In this document: in pieces, positions 1 to 7,409 of the stretch
Numbering within the stretch: position 1 is the stretch's first letter
Layout of the letters: every line of letters starts with the position of its first letter
Source: an uncultured Porphyromonadaceae bacterium
GTDB lineage: Bacteria > Bacteroidota > Bacteroidia > Bacteroidales > Muribaculaceae
NCBI GenBank assembly: GCA_905193995.1
Contig: CAJJQT010000044.1
Coordinates: 1 to 10,407 of the forward strand
DNA: 10,407 bases
Direction: 5' to 3'
The notes under the pieces: model-generated
What the model was told of the DNA's origin: nothing
Seen by the model: only the letters and a program-made list of their open reading frames with translations
Database searches by the model: none
Translations under genes and position numbers: made by a program

Positions 1-1312
1 GCTCGCGTGGACAGCCCGCGCTCGGCGCATATATTCGACCGCGCTCGTGCTTGCCGCGCTGATCGCCTTCGTGTCGGTGCTGCTTTTCGCCGCGGACGCC
101 TCGGCGGAATCGACAGTGTTTACCTTTGCGGTCGCCATCCTCGCCTGCTACTGCGGCTCGCATCTGCTGATTATGGCAGCGGGCTACCTGCTCATGCCGG
201 TCGAAAAGGCCATCAACCGCCGCTATTACAATGACGCCGCAGCGCGCCTGGCATCCATGCCCGACCTGAAAATCGTCGGCATTACCGGCAGCTACGGCAA
301 GACCAGCACTAAACACTACCTGTGCAGGATTCTTTCCGAGCAGTTCGACACGCTGATGACCCCCGGCAGCTACAATACCACACTGGGAGTCATCCGAACC
401 GTGCGCGAAATGCTTAAACCGTATAACGAGGTGTTTATCGTTGAAATGGGCGCGAAGCAGCCCGGCGACATCAAGGAGATATGCGACCTTGTGCATCCGA
501 CAGTCGGAATAGTCACGGCTGTAGGTCCGCAGCACCTCGAGTCGTTCAAGACTATAGAGCGGGTGCAGTCGACCAAATTCGAACTCGTCGACTCCCTTCC
601 GGCCGACGGTCTGTCTGTGGTGAACAATGATTTCGAGAAGATTGCCGACCGACCCGTCGACAACGTGAAGAGTCTGCGCTATACAGTCGCATCAAAGGAT
701 GCCGACTACAGGGCGGTTGACGTGAAATACAGCTCGTCCGGCACCACTTTCACCATTGCTGGCCCCGACGGCTACTCACTGCCGCTGAGCACACGTCTGC
801 TGGGCGAAGTGAACGTAAGCGACCTGCTTGCAGCCGCCGTCACAGCGCACAGCATGGGTGTTACTGACGCCAACATCGCGTCGGCGGTAGCCTCTATCGA
901 TCCCGTCGAGCACAGGCTCTCTGTCAAAAAGACGGCCGGCGGCATAACCATACTCGATGACGCATTCAACAGCAACCCGTTAGGCTCGCGTATGGCGCTT
1001 GAGGTGCTCGGCGCGATGGGCCCCGGGCGCCGCATTGTCATAACCCCCGGTATGATTGAGCTCGGTGACCGTCAGTATGAGCTGAACCGTGAATTCGGCT
1101 GCAATGTAGCCCGGCACGCCGACATCGCAATTGTCGTCGGTCACTACAACCGCGATGCTATCGTCGAAGGTATCGAGGCGGAAGGCCGCATGGACAAGGA
1201 TGCCGTCCATACCGTCGATTCATTCGCCGAAGCGCAGAAACTGCTGACGTCGTTCGTCGCCAAGGATGATGTGGTGCTGTATGAAAATGATTTACCTGAC
1301 ACATTTAAATAA
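1..1312 (+). CDS. Membrane-anchored MurF-type Mur ligase (5' partial)
   Basis: Probable UDP-N-acetylmuramoyl-tripeptide--D-alanyl-D-alanine ligase, which joins D-Ala-D-Ala to the UDP-MurNAc-tripeptide at the cytoplasmic face using ATP. The frame is open to the left edge (first full codon at base 2), so the true start lies outside; the GTG at 47 falls inside a hydrophobic segment and is not a convincing start. About 436 residues are visible. Two hydrophobic stretches (roughly bases 29-100 and 107-195) look like membrane segments. They are followed by the Mur ligase P-loop GITGSYGKTSTK (bases 278-313), the central-domain segment VEMGAKQPGDI, and ILDDAFNSNP near base 950, the counterpart of the MurF DDxYNANP motif. 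The end reads YENDLPDTFK. The membrane lead-in, the Tyr in GSYGKTS and the ENDLPD end recall a membrane-linked MurF subfamily that I associate with Firmicutes, not the soluble MurF of the dcw cluster. It sits 15 bp before ddl, the source of its dipeptide. The Mur ligase fold is certain; MurF as opposed to another Mur ligase specificity is likely. Confidence 0.85.
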   Translation, partial: LAWTARARRIYSTALVLAALIAFVSVLLFAADASAESTVFTFAVAILACYCGSHLLIMAAGYLLMPVEKAINRRYYNDAAARLASMPDLKIVGITGSYGKTSTKHYLCRILSEQFDTLMTPGSYNTTLGVIRTVREMLKPYNEVFIVEMGAKQPGDIKEICDLVHPTVGIVTAVGPQHLESFKTIERVQSTKFELVDSLPADGLSVVNNDFEKIADRPVDNVKSLRYTVASKDADYRAVDVKYSSSGTTFTIAGPDGYSLPLSTRLLGEVNVSDLLAAAVTAHSMGVTDANIASAVASIDPVEHRLSVKKTAGGITILDDAFNSNPLGSRMALEVLGAMGPGRRIVITPGMIELGDRQYELNREFGCNVARHADIAIVVGHYNRDAIVEGIEAEGRMDKDAVHTVDSFAEAQKLLTSFVAKDDVVLYENDLPDTFK

Positions 1313-1327
1313 TTCGCAAAACGTGAT

Positions 1328-2488
1328 ATGAAAACTGTTGTAGGCGTGTTTTTCGGCGGCCGTTCGACTGAGCATGAGATCTCGGTGATCTCGGCCAACC
1401 AGGCAATAGCTGCCATGAATCCTGACAAGTATGAAATAGTTCCCATATATGTTTCAAAGGATGGCCGGTGGTATACGGGGCGCGAACTGACCACCCTGTC
1501 GAACTACCGCCATCCCGAGGAGCTGCTCAAGAAGTGCACTGAAGTGTACATGCGTCCGGTCTACGGCGATTTCAATCTATACAGCGTGAAGAAGCCGATG
1601 TTCGGAAAGGATGTTGTAGCCACGCTCGATGTCGCCATTCCGGTATTTCACGGCACCAATGTGGAGGACGGCAAGTTCGAAGGGGTTCTCGAGACAATCG
1701 GTATCCCCTACGCGGGATGCAACACGCTCGCTTCGGCCAACGGTATGGACAAGATAACAATGAAGATGATCCTGCGCGCCGACGGCATTCCGGTAGTGGA
1801 CTATGTGTGGATGTCCGACCGCCAATGGACTGCCGACCGCGACGCGATGATCCGTAAGGTTGAGGATACGCTCGGATATCCGGTGATTGTGAAACCCGCC
1901 GATCTCGGCTCGAGTATCGGCATCGGAGTGGCCCATGACCGCGAGCAGCTTATATCGCGCCTCGACGATGCAGCCCGTTTCTCGCGCCGACTCATAGTCG
2001 AGCACATGGTAACCGCTCTCCGCGAAATCAACTGCTCGGTATTGGGCGATGTTGACGAGTATGAAACCTCGGTGCTTGAGGAGCCGATCAAGGCCGAGGA
2101 GATTCTTTCGTACGGCGACAAATACATGGGCGGCGGCATGCACGCGGCTCAGAAGCGCATACCGGCCGAGCTGCCCGACGATCAGGCTGCCGAGTGCCGA
2201 CGTCTGGCGGGCGAGACATTCCGCGTGCTTTCGTGCCACGGCGTCAGCCGCGTCGACCTGATCATCGACGACGATCTCGGCAAGGTCTATGTAAACGAAA
2301 TCAACACGATACCCGGCTCGCTGTCGTACTATCTCTGGGAGGCAGCCGGTCTGCCTTTCGACCAGCTGATGGACCGGCTCGTGAAGCTTGCGCTGAAACG
2401 TCGTCGCGACGAGCAGGGCAAGACAACCAGCTTCTCGCAGAACATTTTCGCAATGGGTGGCGGCATGAAGGGCGGTCTGAAAAAATAA
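1328..2488 (+). CDS. ddl: D-alanine--D-alanine ligase
   Basis: Cytosolic ATP-grasp enzyme that condenses two D-alanines into the dipeptide used by MurF. The 386 residues include the N-terminal substrate motif GGRSTEHEISVIS (Glu15 in the position of the catalytic Glu), HGTNVEDG (108-115), the ATP-binding segment KPADLGSSIGIG (189-200), the omega-loop segment SYGDKY (261-266), SRVDL (307-311) and the metal-binding NEINTIPG (323-330). The omega-loop Tyr266 matches the Tyr that specifies D-Ala-D-Ala (Tyr216 in E. coli DdlB as I recall it). Phe or His at this site is typical of D-Ala-D-Lac ligases, so a vancomycin-resistance-type ligase is unlikely. The protein is longer than the usual 300-370 residues, mainly because of a basic, glycine-rich tail after about residue 355 that ends in a GGGMKGG run. 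The ATG at 1328 follows the mur ligase stop by 15 bp with only an A-rich stretch before it. Cotranscription with the mur ligase is likely, and a terminator follows the stop. Confidence 0.95.
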   Translation: MKTVVGVFFGGRSTEHEISVISANQAIAAMNPDKYEIVPIYVSKDGRWYTGRELTTLSNYRHPEELLKKCTEVYMRPVYGDFNLYSVKKPMFGKDVVATLDVAIPVFHGTNVEDGKFEGVLETIGIPYAGCNTLASANGMDKITMKMILRADGIPVVDYVWMSDRQWTADRDAMIRKVEDTLGYPVIVKPADLGSSIGIGVAHDREQLISRLDDAARFSRRLIVEHMVTALREINCSVLGDVDEYETSVLEEPIKAEEILSYGDKYMGGGMHAAQKRIPAELPDDQAAECRRLAGETFRVLSCHGVSRVDLIIDDDLGKVYVNEINTIPGSLSYYLWEAAGLPFDQLMDRLVKLALKRRRDEQGKTTSFSQNIFAMGGGMKGGLKK

Positions 2489-2507
2489 TCGATCCGACAT
2501 ATTCAGG

Positions 2508-2544
2508 CGAGTGGACCGGCGGATGTCAGTCCACTCGTTTTGTT
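2508..2544 (+). terminator. Intrinsic terminator after ddl
   Basis: A perfect 9-bp stem (CGAGTGGAC at 2508-2516 with GTCCACTCG at 2529-2537) encloses a 12-nt loop and is followed at once by TTTTGTT. It starts 20 bp after the ddl stop and should end the mur ligase-ddl transcript, separating it from the clpC unit. Confidence 0.85.
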
Positions 2545-2546
2545 GA

Positions 2547-2564
2547 TAAAATTCATGAATATTA
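2547..2564. promoter_or_regulatory. Upstream palindrome, possible operator of clpC
   Basis: TAAAATTCATGAATATTA is an 18-bp inverted repeat with 8 of 9 pairs matching; the inner 10 bp are perfect. It lies 20 bp upstream of the predicted -33 element of the clpC promoter, just past the T-run of the ddl terminator. Its core TTCATGAA recurs in a second perfect palindrome on the other side of the promoter. A dimeric DNA-binding protein is the natural reading, but no such regulator is encoded here. AT-rich DNA also gives short palindromes by chance. Confidence 0.4.
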
Positions 2565-2584
2565 GTTAAACAGTATGTTTTTCG

Positions 2585-2615
2585 TTGTCTGTTGACGGAA
2601 AATTTTGTAACTTTG
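2585..2615 (+). promoter_or_regulatory. Bacteroidota-type promoter of clpC
   Basis: The -7 element TAACTTTG at 2608-2615 matches the Bacteroides consensus TAnnTTTG exactly. A TTG at 2585-2587 lies 20 bp upstream, within the usual 19-21 bp from the -33 element (consensus TTTG). The expected transcription start is near 2619-2623, giving a leader of about 95 nt before the clpC start. I see no other good promoter in the 227-bp gap. Confidence 0.75.
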
Positions 2616-2620
2616 AACTA

Positions 2621-2649
2621 CGGAGGGGCAAAATTTCATGAAATGATAG
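2621..2649 (+). other. Leader start-stop mini-ORF with strong Shine-Dalgarno
   Basis: CGGAGGGG at 2621-2628 is a strong Shine-Dalgarno match, unusual in Bacteroidota. Nine bases later comes ATG AAA TGA TAG (start at 2638, tandem stops at 2644 and 2647), a two-codon ORF. It sits at the predicted 5' end of the clpC transcript, and the mini-ORF lies partly inside the downstream palindrome. Ribosomes could load here and terminate at once, which might tune clpC expression. Whether it is translated cannot be told from sequence, and the GGAGGGG may be coincidental. Confidence 0.35.
2633..2644. promoter_or_regulatory. Downstream palindrome, possible operator of clpC
   Basis: ATTTCATGAAAT is a perfect 12-bp palindrome in the clpC leader, just past the predicted transcription start. 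It shares the 8-bp core TTCATGAA with the palindrome at 2547-2564. The two centres are 83 bp apart, close to eight turns of B-DNA, so proteins bound at both sites would face the same side of the helix around the promoter. Regulatory use is inference. Confidence 0.4.
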
Positions 2650-2656
2650 GACATCT

Positions 2657-2695
2657 ATGTGTTGTGGCATGGATTTTGCTTTCGTTTATGTATAA
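2657..2695 (+). other. Possible 12-codon leader ORF before clpC
   Basis: ATG at 2657 opens a 12-codon frame (MCCGMDFAFVYV) closed by TAA at 2693-2695, 20 bp before the clpC ATG. The product has paired cysteines and a hydrophobic end, but no ribosome-binding site of note precedes it. A frame this short arises easily by chance, so it is listed only because it follows the mini-ORF at 2638 in the same leader. Confidence 0.15.
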
Positions 2696-2715
2696 TATAG
2701 TACTGTTTCAGATAG

Positions 2716-5262
2716 ATGGATAATAAATTTTCAGATAAGTTCAAACATGTGATGACAGAGGCTCGTCAGCAGGCTCTCCGGCACAACAATCCCGTTATAG
2801 GGCCGGAGCATCTCTTCCTTGCCATTTTGTCAGATAGCGGCGGTGAGGCATATGCCGCGCTCGACTCGATCGTCGACGGTAGCCGTCTGCCCGAAATGCT
2901 CGGAACACTCGACGAGGCAATGTTCGAGATTTCCGGCATCCGGAATCGCGACGTGACTCTCAGCGATCTCACGGCGCGCATTTCGAAACTTTCGATACTT
3001 GAAGCGCGGATGCTGAAGGACGATACAGTGGACGATCTGCATCTCCTGCTCGCAATCTTTCACAATTACGAAGTTCAGTCTATGGATTTTTTCAAGCCGT
3101 TCATCAACGCCGGCATCACCTATCAGTCGCTGCTCAAGTCGATCGCGCAGCACCGCGGCACACCTGTGGCAGGCGCCGGTTTTGCCGGTGACGATGACGA
3201 GGATGAGGGCGATCGTCCCGGAGCCGAGGATTCGCAGTCGCAGCGAATGTCGTTCGGCGCCCGCGGAAAGACCGTGTCGGGCAGCCGCAAGCAGTCAGGC
3301 ACTGATACTCCGATGCTTGACAAATTCGGTCACGACATGACCAAGGCAGCCTCGGCCGGCCAGCTTGACCCTGTCGTCGGGCGTCAGACCGAGATCGAGC
3401 GTCTGGCCCAGATTCTCAGCCGCCGCAAGAAGAATAATCCTGTGCTGATTGGCGAACCGGGCGTGGGCAAGTCGGCCATAGTCGAGGGCCTGGCCCTCCG
3501 CATCATCAATCACCAGGTCCCGCGCGTGCTCTTCAACAAGCGTGTGGTTGCACTCGACATGGCGTCGCTCGTCGCCGGCACCAAGTACCGCGGCGAATTC
3601 GAGGAGCGTGTCAAGACGATTCTTACCGAACTGTCGAAGAACAAGGATATCATTCTGTTCATCGACGAGATACACACTATCGTAGGCGCAGGAAATGCTC
3701 AGGGACAGATGGACGCCGCCAATATGCTGAAGCCGGCCCTTGCCCGCGGGGAGCTGCAGTGCATCGGAGCCACTACTCTCGATGAATACCGCGTCAACAT
3801 AGAGAAGGACGGTGCCCTTGAACGTCGCTTTCAGAAGGTGATGGTAGAGCCTACTACGGCCGAGGAGACGGTAACGATTCTCAACAACATCAAGTCCAAA
3901 TATGAGGCCCACCATAATGTAGATTATACTGAAAGAGCCATCGAGGCCTGTGTCAAGCTGACCGACCGCTATGTTTCCGACCGCAATTTCCCAGACAAGG
4001 CCATCGATGCCCTTGACGAGGCCGGCGCCCGCGCCCACATAATAAATGTAGCAGTCCCATCTGCCATCGAGGAACTTGAAGGCAAGATAGAGGACGCTAC
4101 AAAGAACAAGCTTGAGGCTGCGCATTCGCAGAATTTCGAGCTCGCTGCCGTATGGCGCGACCGAGCCCAGAAACTTAACGAGGAGCTCGAATCCGCGAAG
4201 GCCGAATGGGAGAAGTCGCTTGAGGAAAACCGCGTCACCGTCGACGAGGACAAGGTCGCCGAAGTCGTGGCGATGATGACGGGAGTGCCCGTGCAGCGCG
4301 TTGCCCAGGCAGAAGGACTGCGCCTGCTCGAAATGGGGCCGACGCTCCACAAGGCTATTATCGGCCAGGATGACGCGATCGACAAGATCGCCAAGGCTAT
4401 CCGCCGCAACCGCATCGGTCTGAAAGATCCGAACAAGCCCATCGGCTCGTTCATGTTTCTCGGGCCGACCGGCGTAGGCAAGACCCATCTGGCCAAGAAG
4501 CTCGCCGAATTCCTTTTCGACTCGGCCGAGACCCTGATCCGCATCGACATGAGCGAATACATGGAGAAGTTCACCGTGTCGCGTCTCGTCGGAGCGCCTC
4601 CGGGCTACGTCGGCTACGACGAAGGCGGTCAGCTCACCGAGGCCGTGCGCCGGCATCCGTATTCGGTCGTATTGCTCGACGAAATCGAGAAAGCGCATCC
4701 CGACGTGTTCAACCTGCTCCTTCAGGTTCTCGACGAAGGTCGTCTGACCGACTCGATGGGGCGCCGAATTGACTTCAAGAACACGATCATCATCATGACC
4801 TCCAATATCGGCACCCGACAGCTCAAGGACTTCGGTACCGGCGTAGGCTTCAATACGGGCAATGCCGAGGCGGATACCGATGCCCGTCACGGCGTCATCC
4901 GCAAGGCCCTCAACAAGGCCTTCTCGCCCGAATTCCTCAACCGTGTCGACGACATCATCATGTTCGACCAGCTTTCGCGCGAGGCCATCTTCAAGATCAT
5001 CGACATCGAGATCGAGGGCTTCCGCAAGCGTCTTACCGACCTTGGCTACGCACTCGAGCTTACCGACGAGGCCAAGAATTTCATTGCCGGCAAAGGCTAC
5101 GATCCGCAGTTCGGCGCCCGTCCGCTCAAGCGCGCAATTCAGAAATATCTCGAGGACGAGCTGGCCGAGCTCATCCTCTCGGCAACCCTTTTGCCGGGCA
5201 ACAAGGTCATTGTCGATTACGACAAGGAGGCCGACAGGATCAAATCGACCGTCACCGAGTAA
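2716..5262 (+). CDS. clpC: ClpC-type AAA+ unfoldase, ATP-binding subunit of Clp protease
   Basis: Hexameric ATP-driven unfoldase that feeds proteins into the ClpP peptidase in cytoplasmic quality control. The 848 residues run as follows: Clp N-domain (1-145); a flexible acidic linker (about 150-200, with a run of Asp/Glu at 159-166); AAA1 with Walker A GEPGVGKS (246-253) and Walker B ILFIDEIH (313-320); a short coiled middle region with a UVR-like segment (about 450-505); and AAA2 with Walker A GPTGVGKT (583-590), Walker [10 protein letters not shown] (651-659), sensor MTSNIGTR and sensor-2 GARPLKR (800-806). The tripeptide VGF (710-712) matches the ClpP-docking loop, so this is a protease partner and not a ClpB-type disaggregase; the short middle domain agrees. 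In the N-domain, the first repeat keeps GPEHL (Glu31), but the second repeat has DDLHL where ClpC usually has a GTEHL-like sequence, so one acidic residue linked to phospho-arginine binding in B. subtilis ClpC is missing. It appears to be a single-gene unit with its own promoter and terminator. Confidence 0.96.
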   Translation: MDNKFSDKFKHVMTEARQQALRHNNPVIGPEHLFLAILSDSGGEAYAALDSIVDGSRLPEMLGTLDEAMFEISGIRNRDVTLSDLTARISKLSILEARMLKDDTVDDLHLLLAIFHNYEVQSMDFFKPFINAGITYQSLLKSIAQHRGTPVAGAGFAGDDDEDEGDRPGAEDSQSQRMSFGARGKTVSGSRKQSGTDTPMLDKFGHDMTKAASAGQLDPVVGRQTEIERLAQILSRRKKNNPVLIGEPGVGKSAIVEGLALRIINHQVPRVLFNKRVVALDMASLVAGTKYRGEFEERVKTILTELSKNKDIILFIDEIHTIVGAGNAQGQMDAANMLKPALARGELQCIGATTLDEYRVNIEKDGALERRFQKVMVEPTTAEETVTILNNIKSKYEAHHNVDYTERAIEACVKLTDRYVSDRNFPDKAIDALDEAGARAHIINVAVPSAIEELEGKIEDATKNKLEAAHSQNFELAAVWRDRAQKLNEELESAKAEWEKSLEENRVTVDEDKVAEVVAMMTGVPVQRVAQAEGLRLLEMGPTLHKAIIGQDDAIDKIAKAIRRNRIGLKDPNKPIGSFMFLGPTGVGKTHLAKKLAEFLFDSAETLIRIDMSEYMEKFTVSRLVGAPPGYVGYDEGGQLTEAVRRHPYSVVLLDEIEKAHPDVFNLLLQVLDEGRLTDSMGRRIDFKNTIIIMTSNIGTRQLKDFGTGVGFNTGNAEADTDARHGVIRKALNKAFSPEFLNRVDDIIMFDQLSREAIFKIIDIEIEGFRKRLTDLGYALELTDEAKNFIAGKGYDPQFGARPLKRAIQKYLEDELAELILSATLLPGNKVIVDYDKEADRIKSTVTE

Positions 5263-5279
5263 ATTTCTACCAATAATAG

Positions 5280-5321
5280 CGAAGCATCCGACAGTTTTTA
5301 ATCTGCCGGATGCTTCGTATT
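5280..5321. terminator. Terminator between convergent clpC and M13 peptidase genes
   Basis: A long hairpin has left arm CGAAGCATCCG (5280-5290) plus CAG (5292-5294), and right arm CTG (5303-5305) plus CGGATGCTTCG (5307-5317): 11 bp, one A-C mismatch, 3 bp and an 8-nt loop. TATTT follows on the + strand, a modest T-run. It starts 17 bp after the clpC stop and lies 18 bp beyond the end of the oppositely oriented peptidase gene, so it probably stops transcription from both sides. The - strand T-run (CTATTATTGG) is weak. Confidence 0.8.
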
Positions 5322-5335
5322 TCAGGGATAGTGTA

Positions 5336-7351
5336 TTACCAGATGACGACGCGCTCCCGGACGGGACGGAACATCGGATCGCCTTCCTGGATGCCGAAGG
5401 CACGGAAGAAGGGCTCGATGTTGCGCAGCGAGGCGTTGACGCGCCACTTGCCGAGCGAGTGGGGGTCGGTCTTGGTGCGCTTGAGGATTTCGGCCTCGCG
5501 GATATTGCCCGCCCATACGTTGGCGTAGGCGAGGTAGAAGCGCTGGTCGGGGGTGAAGCCGTCGATGACCTCACCCTGGTTGTCCTGGCCGAGCGCGTTA
5601 TGGTAGGCAGTGTAGGCAACGCGCAGGCCTCCCTGGTCGGCGATATTCTCGCCGAGGGTGAAGCGTCCGTTGGCATGCACGCCGGGAGCCACTTCGATTT
5701 CATCGAACTGAGCGGCCAGGCCGTCGGCAAGTCTGGTGAAAGCTTCGGCGTCGGCCTCGGTCCACCAGTTGGAGAAGTTGCCGTCCTTGTCGAACTGACG
5801 GCCCTGGTCATCGAATCCGTGGGTCATCTCGTGACCGATAACCACTCCGATAGCGCCGTAGTTCTCGGCATCGTCGGCCTGCGGGTTGAAGTAGGGGGCC
5901 TGCAGAATGCCGGCCGGGAAGCAAATTTCGTTGGTGGTCGGGTTATAATAGGCGTTGACGGTCTGCGGCGACATGTACCAGCGGTCGCGGTCGACGGGCT
6001 TGCCATAGTCGGCGGTGTTGAGGTCGGCATTGAACTTGATGGCGGCCTGAACGTTCTGCCAGTACGACTTCGACGGGTCGATGGTCAGCGCTGAGTAGTC
6101 GCGCCATTTGTCGGGATAGCCGATCTTGATGGTGAATTTTGCGAGTTTCTCCAGAGCGCGAGCCTTGGTCTCGTCGCTCATCCAGGTCAGATTCTGTATG
6201 TGCTGCCCGAGAGCTGTCTGAAGGTTTTTCACAAGCGTGAGCATGTGTTCCTTGGCTTCGGGCGGGAAATAGCGGGCAACGTACAGCTCACCGAGAGCCT
6301 CGCCCATCATGCCGTTAGGGACGGAGAGAGCGCGCTTCCACCGCGGCGACTGCTGCTGCACGCCCGACATCACCTGCGCAAGTGCAAATTCGGCGTCGAC
6401 GAAGTCGTCGCTCAGATACGAAGCGGCCGACTGGAGGTACCCGGCCGTGAGATAATCGCGGATGGCCTTTTCGGAGTATGTCCCGAGAATGTCGTTCACG
6501 GCTTCGAGCGATTTGGGCTGGCCTATGATCACGGTGTCGATATCGTTGATGCCCTGCTTTGCGAAGTAGCGGCGGAGGTCGACGTTGGGGTATTTGCCCG
6601 CGAGGTCTGCCATCGACATGGGATTGTAGCTTGCAGCGGGATCGCGGAGTTCCTCGCGCGACATGGCAGCCTTTGCGAGTGCGGTCTCGATGTCGATGAC
6701 ATTTGCCACGAAATCATAAGCCGCGCGGTCGTCCATGCCGATGAGGTTGGCAAGGCGGTGGAGATAGTTGCGGTAGGCCATCAGCACCTTGACTGTGTTC
6801 TCGGAATTCTCGAGATAGTAGTCGCGGTCGCCGAGGCCGAGGCCGCCCTGCCCCCAGTACATGACGTTGCGGTTGGCATCCATCATGTCCGATTCGACGT
6901 AAGTACCGAAGAAACCGCTTATGCCGGGCATAGTGGCGAGCAGGTCCACAACCTGGCCGCGGGGAGTATTGGCTATAATCTGAAGGTCCTCGAAAACCGG
7001 TGCGGCGCCCTCGCGGTTGAGGCGCAAAGTGTCCATGCCGAGCGCGTAGAGGTCGGCGATCTTGCGGGCGTTTGTACCTTCGGCCTCTTTCGAGGCGTCG
7101 AGTCCGAGTACGAGGTCGCGCACCTGGGTACGGTTAAGTTCGGCGAGCTGATCGAAGGTGCCGAAACGCGAAAATTCGTCAGAAAGCGGATGCGCATTCA
7201 TCCAGCCGCCGCACGCGTACTGATAGAAGTCAGTGCATGGGCAAACCGACGGGTCAAGATTGGCCCGGTCGACGCCTTTGGGCGTCACAGCCGACGCTCC
7301 CAATGGCAGAATCATAGACATGGCCATAGCAGCCATAAAGTTTCTATTCAT
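5336..7351 (-). CDS. pepO: Secreted M13-family (neprilysin/PepO-type) zinc metalloendopeptidase
   Basis: Predicted periplasmic or exported zinc peptidase that cuts oligopeptides. The 671 residues start with a type I signal peptide (basic MNRN, hydrophobic stretch, ASA before a likely cut after residue 21; no lipobox Cys). The peptidase M13 N-terminal domain opens with CTDFYQYACGGW (39-50). The catalytic domain has VNAYYNP (465-471, substrate-binding Asn-Ala), NEICFPAGIL (474-483), the zinc motif HEMTH (507-511), GENIAD (567-572; Glu568 third zinc ligand, Asp572 partner of the first His), and DPHSLGKWRVN (629-639) with the transition-state His631 and Arg637. All catalytic residues are present and the length fits the family. 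Mature cysteines are few: 37, 39, 47 and 477. Cys39 and Cys47 align with disulphide cysteines of mammalian neprilysin, but the C-terminal partners are absent (end RERVVIW in place of CRVW). It lies 58 bp after the amidotransferase gene and converges with clpC. Confidence 0.93.
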   Translation of the reverse strand: MNRNFMAAMAMSMILPLGASAVTPKGVDRANLDPSVCPCTDFYQYACGGWMNAHPLSDEFSRFGTFDQLAELNRTQVRDLVLGLDASKEAEGTNARKIADLYALGMDTLRLNREGAAPVFEDLQIIANTPRGQVVDLLATMPGISGFFGTYVESDMMDANRNVMYWGQGGLGLGDRDYYLENSENTVKVLMAYRNYLHRLANLIGMDDRAAYDFVANVIDIETALAKAAMSREELRDPAASYNPMSMADLAGKYPNVDLRRYFAKQGINDIDTVIIGQPKSLEAVNDILGTYSEKAIRDYLTAGYLQSAASYLSDDFVDAEFALAQVMSGVQQQSPRWKRALSVPNGMMGEALGELYVARYFPPEAKEHMLTLVKNLQTALGQHIQNLTWMSDETKARALEKLAKFTIKIGYPDKWRDYSALTIDPSKSYWQNVQAAIKFNADLNTADYGKPVDRDRWYMSPQTVNAYYNPTTNEICFPAGILQAPYFNPQADDAENYGAIGVVIGHEMTHGFDDQGRQFDKDGNFSNWWTEADAEAFTRLADGLAAQFDEIEVAPGVHANGRFTLGENIADQGGLRVAYTAYHNALGQDNQGEVIDGFTPDQRFYLAYANVWAGNIREAEILKRTKTDPHSLGKWRVNASLRNIEPFFRAFGIQEGDPMFRPVRERVVIW

Positions 7352-7373
7352 TTTACTGTAAATTTGTTTTCTA

Positions 7374-7404
7374 CAAAATTACGAAAATTATGCCGAACGA
7401 CAGG
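7374..7404 (-). promoter_or_regulatory. Candidate promoter of the M13 peptidase gene
   Basis: On the - strand, TAATTTTG (7381 to 7374) matches the TAnnTTTG -7 consensus and would place the start about 15 nt before the peptidase ATG at 7351. Nineteen bases upstream lies only a weak -33 match (CCTG at 7404-7401). The 58-bp gap has no hairpin, so read-through from the upstream gene is also possible. Confidence 0.45.
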
Positions 7405-7409
7405 GGCTT

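Noticed and set aside
47..49. GTG at 47 as the start of the mur ligase
   Set aside because: The frame is open upstream to the window edge and this codon falls inside a hydrophobic segment beginning before it.
1577..2500. A 307-codon open frame on the - strand opposite ddl
   Set aside because: Entirely antisense to a gene with all Ddl motifs; no recognisable domain and no separate promoter or leader.
2049..2565. Two + strand frames (70 and 123 codons) overlapping the end of ddl
   Set aside because: Arginine-rich out-of-frame translations of ddl; the longer one runs through the terminator hairpin.
2691..2696. TATAAT resembling a sigma-70 -10 box just before clpC
   Set aside because: No -35 element at 16-19 bp; the Bacteroidota primary sigma factor uses TAnnTTTG, which is found at 2608-2615.
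3295..5811. An 838-codon open frame on the - strand opposite clpC
   Set aside because: It spans the clpC coding region and runs into the peptidase gene. Its translation is low-complexity Ser/Thr/Arg/Pro sequence at one end and resembles no family. clpC has full domain evidence in the other direction; the long frame is a by-product of GC-rich codon use.
4862..6094. A 410-codon + strand frame bridging the end of clpC and the end of the M13 gene
   Set aside because: It runs through the terminator hairpin, is Ser/Arg-rich in its first half, and overlaps two well-supported genes.
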